NCBI RefSeq assembly: GCF_000512585.2
Contig: NC_089241.1
Location: 7,706,001-7,770,000, forward strand
DNA: 64,000 bases
Direction of reading: 5' to 3'
Source: Kwoniella bestiolae CBS 10118
Lineage: Eukaryota > Basidiomycota > Tremellomycetes > Tremellales > Cryptococcaceae
Positions within the stretch are counted from its first letter, which is position 1. The number at the start of each line of letters is the position of its first letter. The notes below the pieces were generated by a model. The model worked only from the letters and a program-made list of their open reading frames with translations, had not been told where the DNA came from and made no database searches. This document shows, one piece after another, positions 38,254 through 49,059 of the stretch. The position numbers and the translations under genes are program-made.

Positions 38254-39783
38254 ATGACCATCACCAACCCCAACTCCAAGCTGTTCGTACCCCTCAAAGC
38301 AGGTGCTTTGGACCTCAAACATCGTGTGGTCATGGCTCCCCTGACTCGATTCAGAGCTGAGAAGGGTACGGGTGTTCCTGGAGAATGGGCTGCAGAGTAT
38401 TACTCTCAGAGAGCGACAGGTCAGTTTTACATCCTTTTTCTTCTCCATTACCCCTTGTAGACTAGGCTCTGTACTGATATGTTTTTTTTTGCAGATGGCG
38501 GTCTGATCATTACTGAGGCTACGTTCATCTCCGACGCTGCGAGGGGGTACGATGGTGTGCCCGGTATTTACACACAGGATCAGATCAAGGGATGGAAGAA
38601 GATTACAGATGGTGTTCACTTCAAGGGCGGGAAAATGGTCTGTCAATTATGGCATTTGGGGTGAGTCCATTTATCCACATCGAAGCAAGTGCCAATCGCA
38701 AACGCATACTGACGTTATAATGACTTAGCCGAGTTGCCAACCCCGAAGTTGCATCTACCATCTACGCCGCTTCTGATATCCCCGACCCATCGAATGAGGG
38801 TCCCAAACCTACTTTACACGTTATGACCGAGCAGGATATCGATAGGACCGTCGAGGAGTACGCTCACGCTGCCAGGTCGGCTATCGAAGCTGGGTTCGAC
38901 GGTGTAGAAATCCACGGAGCTAATGGATATGTAAGTGGCGCAATACCTCAAATACCGACTAGCTTAGTGCTGACTCGACCTTCTCTCCTTGTTTTATATA
39001 GCTTCTCGATCAATTCGTGAGTTGTGCTTCTTCTGCTCTGATCTAACCTATATTACTCGGTAGTATGGATATCATACTGACAGATGCATTTGACACAGCT
39101 CCAATCAGTCTCCAACCAACGAACAGACCAATACGGCGGCTCGCTTGAGAACCGATTCCGATTCCCCCTCCGAGTCCTCAACGCCGTCTCCGAAGCTGTA
39201 GGCCCAGAGAAGGTTGGTATCAGAATCAGTCCATTCAGTACCTTCCAAGGAATGAGGGAACCAACCCCACTGGACACTTTCATCCCATGGACCAAAGCTA
39301 TCGTCGCTGCTCAACCTAAATTAGCTTATATCCACGCCGTAGAAGCTAGAGCTACTGGAAATAAGGATCAACCACTTGAGGAGAGGGTGGCAGAAGACAA
39401 TTTGGATGAGATTCGAAAAATCACCACGGACGCTGGGGTCAGGTTCATGGTGGCTGGTGGTTTTGCTAGTGAGGGTGGGTATCCCAAGGAACACGCAGAG
39501 AAACATGATGATTTGATTGCGTTTGGGAGGTTCTTTATCTGTGAGTTTGGACGTTCCACACCGTTCATTTTGCTCCATCTACTTCAGTAGGTGTTCAGCA
39601 GATCAAGAACTGACCGTCTTGTTTGATATCCTAGCCAACCCCGATTTACCCGCTCGACTCAAGAACGACTGGCCCCTTAGGAAGTACGATCGAGATACGT
39701 TCTACAGCCCCGGTCCAAAGGGATACGTAGATTTCCACGAGTATCAGGCTATCGCCCAGGACGATGCTGCTCATCCTCAATGA
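38254..39783 (+). CDS. Old Yellow Enzyme family NADPH dehydrogenase
   Basis: Six exons (38254-38419, 38495-38660, 38729-38930, 39002-39016, 39099-39540, 39635-39783) give 379 residues, a normal OYE length. The FMN enzyme reduces activated C=C bonds of enones and related electrophiles with NADPH. Visible signatures are VVMAPLTRFRAE near the N-terminus, HGANGY at 173-178 (substrate-binding His and Asn, proton-donor Tyr), LLDQF, then DQYGGSLENR, and VAGGFASEGGY before AFGRFFISNPDLP. The fourth exon is only 15 nt and encodes LLDQF; skipping it would remove a conserved stretch next to the active site. It lies directly upstream of, and in the same direction as, sulfiredoxin. Confidence 0.94.
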
Positions 39784-39860
39784 ATGAGAGCGAAAATGTA
39801 GAGAATTGTAAGAGTAGGGGAATACTCGTTGTGGATTGACATACGAGATAGATTGTTCTA

Positions 39861-39865
39861 ATAGC

Positions 39866-39896
<31 letters not shown>

Positions 39897-39920
39897 TAGT
39901 AGACAGTAGACAGTAGACGT
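39861..39920. repeat. Heptamer tandem repeat (CAGTAGA)n
   Basis: About eight units of a 7-bp motif (AGACAGT in another phase) run just after the OYE stop codon, with one C-to-T variant unit near 39896. This is a simple-sequence minisatellite in the 3' UTR or flank. Confidence 0.85.
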
Positions 39921-40154
39921 TTAGCATCTTGTAGCACGTATTTATGCATCACAATAACATTGTCATGACATTCAGCCTGTCCGTTCCTTGAGCTCGCAAG
40001 TGTGCATAGCTAGCTATCTTGCACATATCGGCGACTGAGGATGGACTCGAAAAGTGGAGGAAGAGCATCAACATTCGGCCGATTAGCTTAACCTTTCCAT
40101 GGTGAGCAGCGTCATACATCGTTTGCCACCCAAATCATCAATAATCAAAAATCA

Positions 40155-40161
40155 TGACTCA
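40155..40161. promoter_or_regulatory. TGACTCA (AP-1/Yap-type) element upstream of sulfiredoxin
   Basis: An exact TGACTCA lies 137 bp before the sulfiredoxin ATG. The same heptamer occurs upstream of the neighbouring OYE gene. AP-1-type factors control sulfiredoxin in other yeasts; that this copy works is inference. Confidence 0.4.
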
Positions 40162-40297
40162 ATTACAGAGTATTCGCCATATAGACACAACTCCGTTATA
40201 ACATATATTCCTCGATAGGGAGAACCACAGCGTTCTCAAAAGCCTGAGCAGAACATAGTCCTACCACATAGCCACTTTGCAGTAAACCCACAGCACG

Positions 40298-40948
40298 ATG
40301 TCCACCATCGCAGAGACGTCCACCTCCACTTCCTGTCTACCCGAACAACTTCAACTCCAACCCGAAACGACAGCGACAGCGACATCGACATCTTCGAACC
40401 CAGAGGTTAGACCTACTTCATCGATATTCGCCCGAAATGAGGAGGCACCTATACATAATGTTCCAATGAGGGTCATCAGGCGACCTCTGCCTAGTGAGTT
40501 GGACGAGGGGAAAGTCCAGACGTTCATGGAGGAGATGAAGGTGAGTTTGGCCTTTCTTCTTGGATACGACGGTGTTGTGTACTCGCGTTGGATCCAGTGG
40601 GGGGATACAAGCAGCATATATCGAATGTTCACAACGGGCTGCATGCGAATATTTCTTCTTCTCCTCTGTTTTCCGCATTCTCTACCACGCTCTTGCTTGT
40701 GCCGCATATGTGCTGACTGATATTCTCAACAGGCAGGAGATACCTTCACCCCCATTGAAATAATCAAAGTCAAATCACCCTTGAAAATCAACCCCACAGG
40801 TCCAGCCGAGACTTTCTATTTCGCGATGGGTGGTTGTCATAGGTACGAAGCTACGAAACGATTGGGTCTTGAGACGATTAGGGCGAAGATTATAGAGGTA
40901 CCTGCTAAGCAGATGAGGGTTTATTTGGGGGCGGGATCGCCTTTTTAA
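40298..40948 (+). CDS. SRX1: Sulfiredoxin
   Basis: Two exons (40298-40540 and 40733-40948) give 152 residues. Sulfiredoxin reduces over-oxidised (sulfinic) peroxiredoxin with ATP. The C-terminal 100 residues match the family: VPMRVIRRPLPSELDEGKVQ, then GDTFTPIEIIKVK and the catalytic signature AMGGCHRYEA with Cys at residue 116. The first ~55 residues are a Ser/Thr/Gln-rich extension. The intron is 192 nt, long for this window, and sits exactly before AGDTFTP. Confidence 0.95.
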
Positions 40949-41590
40949 ATATAGCTTATGGAGTTGGTACCTCGAGCTATGGTAGAGGTGCACTTTCACG
41001 TATCGGCCGGACAAATTGGTTGAAACTTGACGATACGTTGTATCAGATATCTAGATCCACAGATTTGAATCGATGGTGTACGGTTTCTGAGGAGAAGAGC
41101 TAGGGATCCAGGAGGTAGATGTAACACATAAACATATAGATAAATAGAAGATCATGATCACAGCCAATGTCACACACATATCATCACCAAATACTATCTT
41201 CAAACAGTCACCTTGTAGCGCGATCTGCTCGCAATCTTTGGCTATGAGTCCGACTTCGTAGTACCCAAGTAATGATCTCCCGATGTCAGCTCGACGAATC
41301 GACAGACCGCACGCATCATCTTTGATGTGCACGTGATATAAGAGGGTCATATGGGAAGGTAGAGGGTAATTGATCAGAACAGAGGGTATCAAGGTGCAGA
41401 CTTCGATGAGGCTAGTAGTAAAGGTAAAGTCAGGTATGATAAGCCGGTGAGCTCATGTGAAGGCTTGCGTGCACTTGACACGAGTATGTAGAGAAGATGG
41501 CACCAATGCATAGGATGTGTATATACAAATTATACTTGGAAGACCAAATTCGGGTGGAAGGATTTTCGAAGGATAGATTTGACGAGATGT
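40949..41590. other. Convergent intergenic region
   Basis: 642 bases between the SRX1 (+) and RPP1 (-) stop codons. No supported gene, RNA or repeat is seen. Confidence 0.5.
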
Positions 41591-42013
41591 TTAGTCGAAG
41601 AGACCGAAACCCTGCGAACGAGACGATACACCATTAGTCTCTGATCCACTCACAAAGGAAGAAACTTATAGAGGGAAGACAAGACAACTCACCATGTCAT
41701 CATCGGATTCCTCCTTAGCCTCCTCCTTCTTCTCCTCGGCAGGGGCGGCCTCATCGGCAGCACCACCAGCAGCGGCAGCGGCACCTGGGGCAGCAGCGGC
41801 GGGGGCACCACCACCACCGACGTTGGTGAGGAGATCCTTGACGTCTTTACCGTCGAGAGCCTTGGCTAAGAGGGAAGCCCAGATGGGTTCAACTTCGACC
41901 TTGGCGGCGGTAGCGAGAGAGACGATTTTGTCACCCTATAAATCACATCACAGACTATCAGCCTCGAATGCTTCTACTATGCTCCATGAGCTAACAAGAA
42001 AATGAAACCCACG

Positions 42014-42045
<32 letters not shown>

Positions 42046-42155
42046 AGCGGCGTAGGTAGCAGCGAGTTCGGAAGACTGTGAGTTAACGAAAAACAAGTTA
42101 GCTCTACCATCTCTGCTCCTACGTCTGCACACCAGGTAACACCAACACTCACCAT
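41591..42155 (-). CDS. RPP1: 60S acidic ribosomal protein P1
   Basis: Four exons (ATG alone at 42153-42155, then 42013-42075, 41693-41935 and 41591-41611) give 109 residues. P1 pairs with P2 on the ribosomal stalk (bound to P0) and recruits elongation factors. The body reads [20 protein letters not shown], then VEPIWASLLAKALDGKD and an Ala/Gly hinge. The universal acidic tail ESDDDMGFGLFD is split by the last intron. Exon 1 contributes only the start codon: ATG is followed directly by GTGAGT. The shortness of the last exon (21 nt) also fits the family's GFGLFD end. Confidence 0.94.
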
Positions 42156-42684
42156 TGTTATACGTAAACCAACTTTTAAGGATGGATGATCCAGGAATAC
42201 GCTTAAAGATGTTTTGTGGTTGAAGAAGAGACAAGTTGTGGACGAGTGAAATGATGACTTTGAGCAATCCACTCGCACCTAGCACACTCTGCAACATTTG
42301 CCATGCACCAGCAGCAGCAAGCACTACAATGGTAAATTTGGTCCAGCAATCGAGTTTCGATAGCTTGGGTGAAATGTGGCACTTTCATGACGTGTAATAC
42401 CCATCCGGCGCAGAATTACCTCCAAAATCCTTATCAAAATCTGTTCGGCGTTATCTCTCGGAGTTTGGGTTGAGCGAAAATTCACCACGTTTTAATACAC
42501 CTGGCGGAATTCGCTCCATACAATCTCCTCCCATTGCACTCACTATACACTGTACGGTGGGATCTGTTCTCTCACTCTGTCGCTCCTCTGCTGGTTGTTG
42601 ATTCTACGCAAATCTTCAATCTTAGAAAACCTTTAACCCTCCTCCTTCTTCTCCTTAACCTTCAAGTCTCATACATCATCAAAA
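42156..42684. promoter_or_regulatory. Divergent promoter of two ribosomal protein genes (RPP1/RPL7)
   Basis: 529 bp between two ribosomal protein start codons. Pyrimidine-rich stretches precede the RPL7 ATG (about 42625-42675), as usual for ribosomal protein 5' leaders. Head-to-head placement suggests shared control; no specific factor site can be named with confidence. Confidence 0.5.
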
Positions 42685-43259
42685 ATGGCTCCTTCAACCA
42701 GGTCAGTACGGCTCCCTCTTGATTTAACATGCGATAGTAGCTGACGTTCTGCTCTTCATGTAGTGTGCCTACCGCCGAGGTGAGTTGGAGTCTGGAGAAA
42801 ATTTTAGAAGGTCAAGGAGGATGGCGAGGACTAGATGATCGACAATCCTGGGGGACACCCTCTCCCTCGCCGTCTGTTCGCCCACTCGCCATCCTCTCAG
42901 ACAATGATTTGAGGAAGAGATAGGGATAGGCAAGATGGAGTACTGATATGGTATTTTCCGTTCATAGCAAATCGCCGTCCCTGAGACTTTGCTCAAAAAG
43001 CGAAGAACCAACGAGGCCACCCGAGAGGCCAAGTTGGCCGCTGCCGCTGAGGCCCGAAAGGTGAGTTGGGGTTTTGTCTGCGCCGCATTGTTGTTTCATC
43101 TAGTCAGATGTTAGATGGAGTAGGGATCAGATTAGGGATTGGGAGAAAATCTGAAAGGGATAGGAACTAGACTATGGCGGACATCACATATCATCTCACC
43201 ACCACCATCATCGATGATGCACAACACCGACGTCTGTCGGCACACGGCTAGCTTAGGCG

Positions 43260-43295
<36 letters not shown>

Positions 43296-44071
43296 TTTTT
43301 CCAACTATCTCGTCTTGTGATTGTTATGGTATTCCGAAAGGGATATATAGCTGACATCTACTTGTCACCGTGATAGGCCTCAAAAGCCAAGCGAAACGTC
43401 ATCTTCAAGAGAGCCGGTGAATACGTACACGAGTACGTTCAACAAGAGAAGGAGGAGATCAGACTCAAGAGAGAGGCTAGAAAGACTGGTGACTTCTACG
43501 TCGGTGCTCAACCCAAGGTCTACTTTGTTGTCCGAATCAAGGGGTGAGTTGGTGCACTCAACAATCTTCAACCAGAAGTTAACACTGACATTTTTGTTTC
43601 TCGTGATTCAGTATCTCCAAGATCGCTCCTAAACCCAAGAAGATCCTCCAACTCCTCCGACTCCTCCAAATCAACAACGGTGTCTTCATCCGAGTAACCA
43701 AGGCTACCACTCAAATGCTCAACCTTGTCAACCCATACATCACCTACGGAGAAGTCAACCTCAAGGCCATCCGAGAATTAGTCTACAAGCGAGGATACGC
43801 CAAGGTCGACGGATCCAGAATCCCCATCACCGACAACTCGATCATCGAGAAGCAATTGGGCAAATACGGTATCATCTGTATCGAGGATTTGGTCCACGAG
43901 ATCGCCACCTGCGGACCAAACTTCAAGCAAGCCACCTCTGCCCTCTGGCCATTCAAGCTCTCCAACCCTAACGGCGGATGGAGACCTAGAAAGTTCACCA
44001 CCTACATCGAAGGTGGTGATACCGGAAACAGAGAACAGGCCATGTCCAAGCTCGTTCACCAAATGGTATAA
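42685..44071 (+). CDS. RPL7: 60S ribosomal protein L7 (uL30)
   Basis: Five exons (42685-42701, 42764-42779, 42968-43060, 43377-43543, 43612-44071) give 250 residues. Typical stretches are VPETLLKKRRTNEATREAKL, YVHEYVQQEKEEIRLKREARK and YGEVNLKAIRELVYKRGYAK. PITDNSIIEKQLGKYGIICIEDLVHEI and the C-terminal WPFKLSNPNGGWRPRKF are also present. The second exon is 16 nt. Two introns are unusually long for this window: 42780-42967 (188 nt) and 43061-43376 (316 nt), and both carry structured elements described separately. Yeast RPL7 introns host C/D snoRNAs, which makes these worth attention. Confidence 0.96.
42817..42896. repeat. 12-bp perfect inverted repeat in RPL7 intron 2
   Basis: GAGGATGGCGAG at 42817-42828 pairs perfectly with CTCGCCATCCTC at 42885-42896, across a 56-nt loop that itself is GC-rich. 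It lies wholly inside the intron at 42780-42967. It could be a structured intron element or part of an intronic RNA. Confidence 0.7.
43214..43293 (+). ncRNA. Candidate intronic C/D-box snoRNA in RPL7 intron 3
   Basis: A C-box-like ATGATGC (43214-43220, one mismatch to RTGATGA) and a D box CTGA (43290-43293) are about 70 nt apart inside the 316-nt intron. The 13 bases at 43276-43288 (ACCATCTTTCGGG), one base before the D box, are perfectly complementary to the conserved 25S rRNA segment CCCGAAAGATGGT as I remember it. By the D+5 rule the paired base would be the G of CCCGAAAG. I see no convincing terminal stem, and the C box is imperfect. Confidence 0.45.
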
Positions 44072-44651
44072 GCGGGTTGTTGTGATGTTGTAGATGTTGG
44101 GATGAAGATGAGGATAGTTTAGAGTTTCGAGCTTTGCTTCTTTTGGGTAGAATCTTGGTTTCGCTCTTTACTGGTAGTAGTAGGATACGCACGGTTAGGG
44201 TGATGATTTATTTGATTTGCTCTTCCTCTCGCATGTAACCCAATCCACGATCAATTGTGTTGTGCCAGCAAGGTTTGGTGAGGTGCAGACTGGGGTGTTC
44301 TTTTTTTGCAATCTTGTGATCTAGATCGACCCGTGAGCAATCTAGGTTCGCAGAAAGTCCATTTTGTGTTCGAGACTCATCCACATGAAGCTGGCTTTCA
44401 CTCGATGTTGAAGCAGCTGAAGACAGCAAGTGTGGCTCCTATCGACAGTAGCTAAGTTACGTTCAAACTTGGACTGGCTTCACTCCACATCATAAAGGAG
44501 GTCAGATATCGACAATTGACAGTCCCTCATGCACCGCGTTCTTCAACAACATCGACGAATGCATGATCAGATGGTTTGTGAGTTGTGAATCACAGTAGGT
44601 AGAATGTGAACCATGAATGTTAAAGTCATATCGTCCAGAGTACAGGACTCA
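44072..44651. other. Convergent intergenic region
   Basis: 580 bases between the RPL7 stop and the stop of the minus-strand orphan gene. No supported feature is seen beyond expected 3' UTR sequence. Confidence 0.5.
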
Positions 44652-45606
44652 TCAAATACCCTCGAATTGATACTCCTTGAATCCCTCATTCCTATTAACC
44701 AACACCCTCCTATTCTCATTATCCAATACCACCTTTGTCTCCTCTCCTCCACGTTTGACTGTAGGTCGATCACTGTGGCCCTGTACGCCGAGCAAGGTAC
44801 CGTCCCTCTTGAGTTCGTCCCATGTCAAATCCTTTTCTTCCTCCGACTTCTTAAGTGCACTACAACTAGTGGTGGTCTCCGGGATTGACGTCCCATGAAG
44901 AATAGCATGAGCGAATGCCTGAGCCTGTCCCACTTCGACCCCAGGAGCGACTTGGACAGCATGATCCGTCATTGTATGTTTGTTGACCCCAATGGTAGCC
45001 ACACCGACAGAGCGAGTGGTACCCTCGGTAGGGGTGATATGGCCCGATGCAACTTCCACAAATACCAAATGGAGTTTATCGGAAATGGCATTAGGCCAAC
45101 ATCCCGTTATATCACCGGGAATCTTGAATAGCACGTCTTCGCATGACTGGGAGTTTTTTCCGTCGAATCGGATTTTCAAAGAGATGGATGAGGGAGAGAT
45201 AGTGGATAGGGAGGGGCATTGGTGGCGGATTTGGGTGATCGTTTCCTGCGTATTGTCAACGAATAAGGACTTGTGCACTATCTCTCAGTCATATATGATT
45301 GATCCGACGTTATAGACTGGCGCATGGTTTTCAAAGTGGCGAATCCATGAGGAACCATGTCGGAAGCCAAAAGAATTTATAACTTACCTCCACGGTGGGT
45401 AAGATCCGCCCAATGAAAGCTTCGTCTTTCCTGGGAGGCAGGAACCTACATAACTTGTTCATGTCCACTCCTTTTTTGGTAGAAGCTTTCTTGCTGGAGG
45501 GCGACGGTTGTTTGGGAGTTTGTTGGGTGGCGGGAGCATGGGTAGAATGGGTAGGGGTAGGGGAAGAAGGGAATTCCATTTCGCTCAAAGTAGGACTTGA
45601 TGTCAT
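44652..45606 (-). CDS. Hypothetical protein (orphan)
   Basis: Two exons (45388-45606 and 44652-45245) give 270 residues. The first exon is Ser/Thr/Pro/Lys-rich (SPSSKKASTKKG), then MNKLCRFLPPRKDEAFIGRI. The second contains a probable compact beta-rich fold, with DVLFKIPGDITGCWP and KLHLVFVEVASGHI. VGVATIGVNKHTMTDHAVQV and a charged tail ending YQFEGI follow. I do not recognise the family. The clean intron, even amino-acid use and long open second exon argue that it is a real gene. Confidence 0.7.
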
Positions 45607-46326
45607 TTTGTTGTATTGTATTTGTTAGCTTTTGGTCCAGGTTGGATTTGGTTGATTATCGGGAGATATAAGTTAATAAGATCGTGAGTGAGATTAACAA
45701 ATTGGCTTTTGAGTTGAGAGATTAGTTTTCGTTTTAGTCGAGCTGTCAAGTCAATCTGGATAGACTTGGTTTTTTATGGAATGAAAAGGAGAGAGGAGAG
45801 AAGAGTGTCGACAACTCCACTTGAGCCTTTTATATCCATTCTACTGCGCTCTTGGCCGGACGACGCTGTCAACTCGTCTCGATAGAGTGAGATGAATGGA
45901 TCGAGAAGCTGTGTATGGGTAGAAAAGAAGTATAAGGGCGTCATATATGAAAGGAAAGTAGGGACATGAATGGATGGGGGATGACAATACATGTATACAG
46001 TTGCCATAGCCTACCTACCTACCTTTCGCCTTTGAAGAGTTTAAGGTAAGTTGGGTCACATCAAAGGATCATTTGACCTCACCGCGGTCGAGGGAACATG
46101 TTGCATAGGTGAGGTACCTTTATTCACCTTGCTGGTTACTGTGATACCATGTCAGAGGTTCACGCTTGAGGTTTGAAACGTCAGTTGGAGAAAGTCTGAT
46201 CTGAATTTTGTAACTATTAGTAAATCATAAAGGTGTGATGGCGATCGTGTGTGTATCAAGAGGATACATATCCATCTGAATGGCAATTACCTTTATACAC
46301 TTCTTACACTATCTTCTACGACATCC
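45607..46326. other. Intergenic: promoter of the orphan gene and IMA1 3' flank
   Basis: 720 bases. A short CTACCTACCTACCT run at about 46012-46023 is the only visible repeat. No RNA gene or protein gene is recognised. Confidence 0.5.
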
Positions 46327-48647
46327 TCATATGAACAAAGTTACCCCATCCATCAAACCCCATATCGACCACTCTACAGCAATCCTCCATCTCTCATCAG
46401 CCACCAGCAGTCCCAGCCAAGAGGTGGGACCGACAGAAGGTACCAGCGATGAACATCTAAGTGCGAGATTGACCGCGGACCACAAAATCTTGATCATCGT
46501 GGTGTTCGCAATATCATAGTTTCTTCGGTGGAGATACAGGAGACATTTCGTGGCAGTATAGAAAGATTCGATGACCAGTACCCAGCGATGCAGTGATTTG
46601 AAGATACCAATATCGAGGTATAAATCCAGTATTGTCGGTACGATTATGTTGATCACCCCGCTGAATCTGACCATTAACGAGATCGCTCCAATTATATCTA
46701 TTATCTCCCATTGATGACTTGGTTTCTTCCTGAGACTCGACTTGATGGGAATCCGATTCGCATTAGTTGGATTTAAGGTATTCGGAGTGGTACCGCCCAG
46801 ACCCCATCCTGCCAATAAACTTTCTAATCCAGTTTCATCATTCTTGTTATGGAACATCCTCTGTTTGTTGGTCCCGAATTTATCCCAATCCTGCTTTGTC
46901 TGGAACAGATCCCCATCCCCATCTTCGCTCTGAGGTGAGAACATGGGATATCTTGATGGTTGTTGAGTGGGTTCCCAATCCATTGGTTCGGCATCTGCTT
47001 GAGGTTCGGGTAAGGGTTGGTGCAGAGAAGGTTGGCCAAATATTGGGTTCACACCGTTCTTTGTTTGAGTTGGGGTGTGGGAAGATAGCGATAGGGATGA
47101 TATACCATTTGCATTCGATATCGATTGTGATGCGGGCGGGATGTCTGATGTAACGGAGACCGGACGAACGAGCTTGATAGCGATTGGCTGAGAGATCTTG
47201 ATACTCATGAGAGAATGTAATAAAAGCTATCGCATGGATCAGCTTGACAGTCTTCTACGAAGTGTTGAGGAAGCCGACTCACTGCGATCTCAATAGCAAA
47301 GGTCGCTTGAAGCAGTTTCAGGGGATAATACGATAATTCTTGATCGCTGGTGACGAGACATGATGACATGCTTCCCATGAGTCTTGCAAGTGTGATAAGT
47401 AGCATATTACTCTGCGACAGGGCGTCATCCATCTATCAATATGAATCGTCACTGGTAGATATTCGATCGACTCACAATCCATGTACCCCTTCCTTCAACC
47501 TTCACTTTCTCCCTGTTCCGCACTCTTCTAAGCCAGTATGGATCCCACGCTATCCATATTATTGATAAAGCATTGAAGAGAAAGAGAGACATAGGTATAC
47601 GCGGTAGAGTGGGCGGGCTGACGTTTAGAATCTGTTGTAAGCGAGATGGAGAAGCAGAAGCTAAAAGACCACTTTCATCAGCTTGATCATCGGGCTGCAA
47701 TATAGAAGCTGAACATCGCTTACCTAAAACGCCTTGACCCATGCTCAGCCCTAGACTGATCCACCATAATATCCCTCTTATCCTCCATATTATCGTATCC
47801 CCTTTACTCACTCTTCCCACCTCCCCTCCACCTGATCCATCACCTCGACTAGGAGATCTAGCACCTCTGTCCAAAGCCGAACTCCACGCTTGGACCTGAG
47901 CTCTGTGGTCTGATTTGCGGAGCGCTTCATCTACTGCAGGTTGGCAGTTTCTGCATACTGGTGGATAGCGGGAATGGAGTTTGGCGAGGTAGTTGGGCAA
48001 GTCGGCGTAAAGCATGGGGTAGGAGGGGTCCTAACATTGAACGTTTTAGCTCATTAATTTCAGGCTGAAAGAGACGGGTCAGAGAAAGGGAAGAAGAAGC
48101 AGGTGATCGTTCACGTACATCATCATCTGGTAGATAGTTCGCCAACATGTTCATGATTAACGTCTGGTTTGCGAGGCAACTATGACAGAATAGTGAAGTC
48201 GAGGAAGATGAGGAAGAGGAAGAAGGGATGTGGGATGAAGAAGGTTTAGCTATTATCGTGCCCCTACATCAGCTACATTGTGTCTCAAGCTTCGCACGTA
48301 ACATAGCTTACCTCTAAGAGAGAACGATCGTTCGTTATATGCTGTATCGTGCATCGCAGGTAGATCGGAAATCATCTCTCCTCGCTGCACCAGCAAAGGT
48401 GTCAGCTATCCTTCCTGCCACCCCAGGTTGACGAAACAGCTGCAGGTCGAGGACCCACCTCATCTTTGATATTCCAGCAACCACATCTATCGCACTGCCA
48501 GTTCCACTTGGTTCCTACTTCTGATATCCTGTTCTTCCCTTTTGGACTGCTGTTTGAGGTAGAAGGATGAGGTGGAAGAATCGAGGGCGAGAGACAGAAG
48601 AAGCATTGGACCGGGACTGGCCGGGTTGAAGAACGGAGGAGAGGCAT
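46327..48647 (-). CDS. IMA1: Ima1/TMEM201-type inner nuclear membrane protein
   Basis: Six exons (48459-48647, 48312-48384, 48119-48249, 47476-48030, 47283-47432, 46327-47226) give 665 residues. The N-terminus has the Ima1_N zinc-binding pattern: CFFC at 15-18, CDRCGC at 52-57 followed by WN, and later FCHSC and CRNC. PAMHDTAYNE between them is also family-like. Membrane segments follow (for example around SLFLFNALSIIWIAWDPYW and near the C-terminus, LMVRFSGVINIIVPTILDLY), with a disordered Ser/Pro loop between. Ima1 proteins sit in the inner nuclear envelope and couple to chromatin or the cytoskeleton. The third exon's acceptor must be TAATAG (ending 48250 on the minus strand); the nearer GTAG leads to a stop. 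Confidence 0.85.
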
Positions 48648-49059
48648 GATACCTGCTCTCGCCAGGAATCCAACTGGGTGCGCACATGCAACGTAGTTTC
48701 TACCAGCCAGTGATGAGAGGGTTAACAGGTGAGGTTGGTATGAATGTATGTATATATTTGAATTTGAATACGAAATGTGAATGAGACTGTGTTGTTGTTC
48801 TTAGACATGTATGACGCGTGTTTCACCATGACTTTCTCAACTTTTTTGGCAAGACCAAGTCAGGCAGTGAACACGACGTTCTCGATGAATCCAGGAGAAG
48901 GAGAGGACAAGGTAATCTATCCTTAACAGCAGTGACTTCGAGGACGGCAAGGCAAGGCGAAAGGGTATAGTAATGCATACATAGGATAGAATGGAAAGCA
49001 TAAATGCAAGCACTAATAAGATATATGCTCCTTCCTGACTCGCCCCTCCTGATCAATCC
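48648..49059. promoter_or_regulatory. IMA1 promoter and RSA3 3' flank
   Basis: 412 bases between the IMA1 start and the RSA3 stop (both minus strand). AT-rich TATATATA-like sequence is present at about 48748-48756. No other element is evident. Confidence 0.4.
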
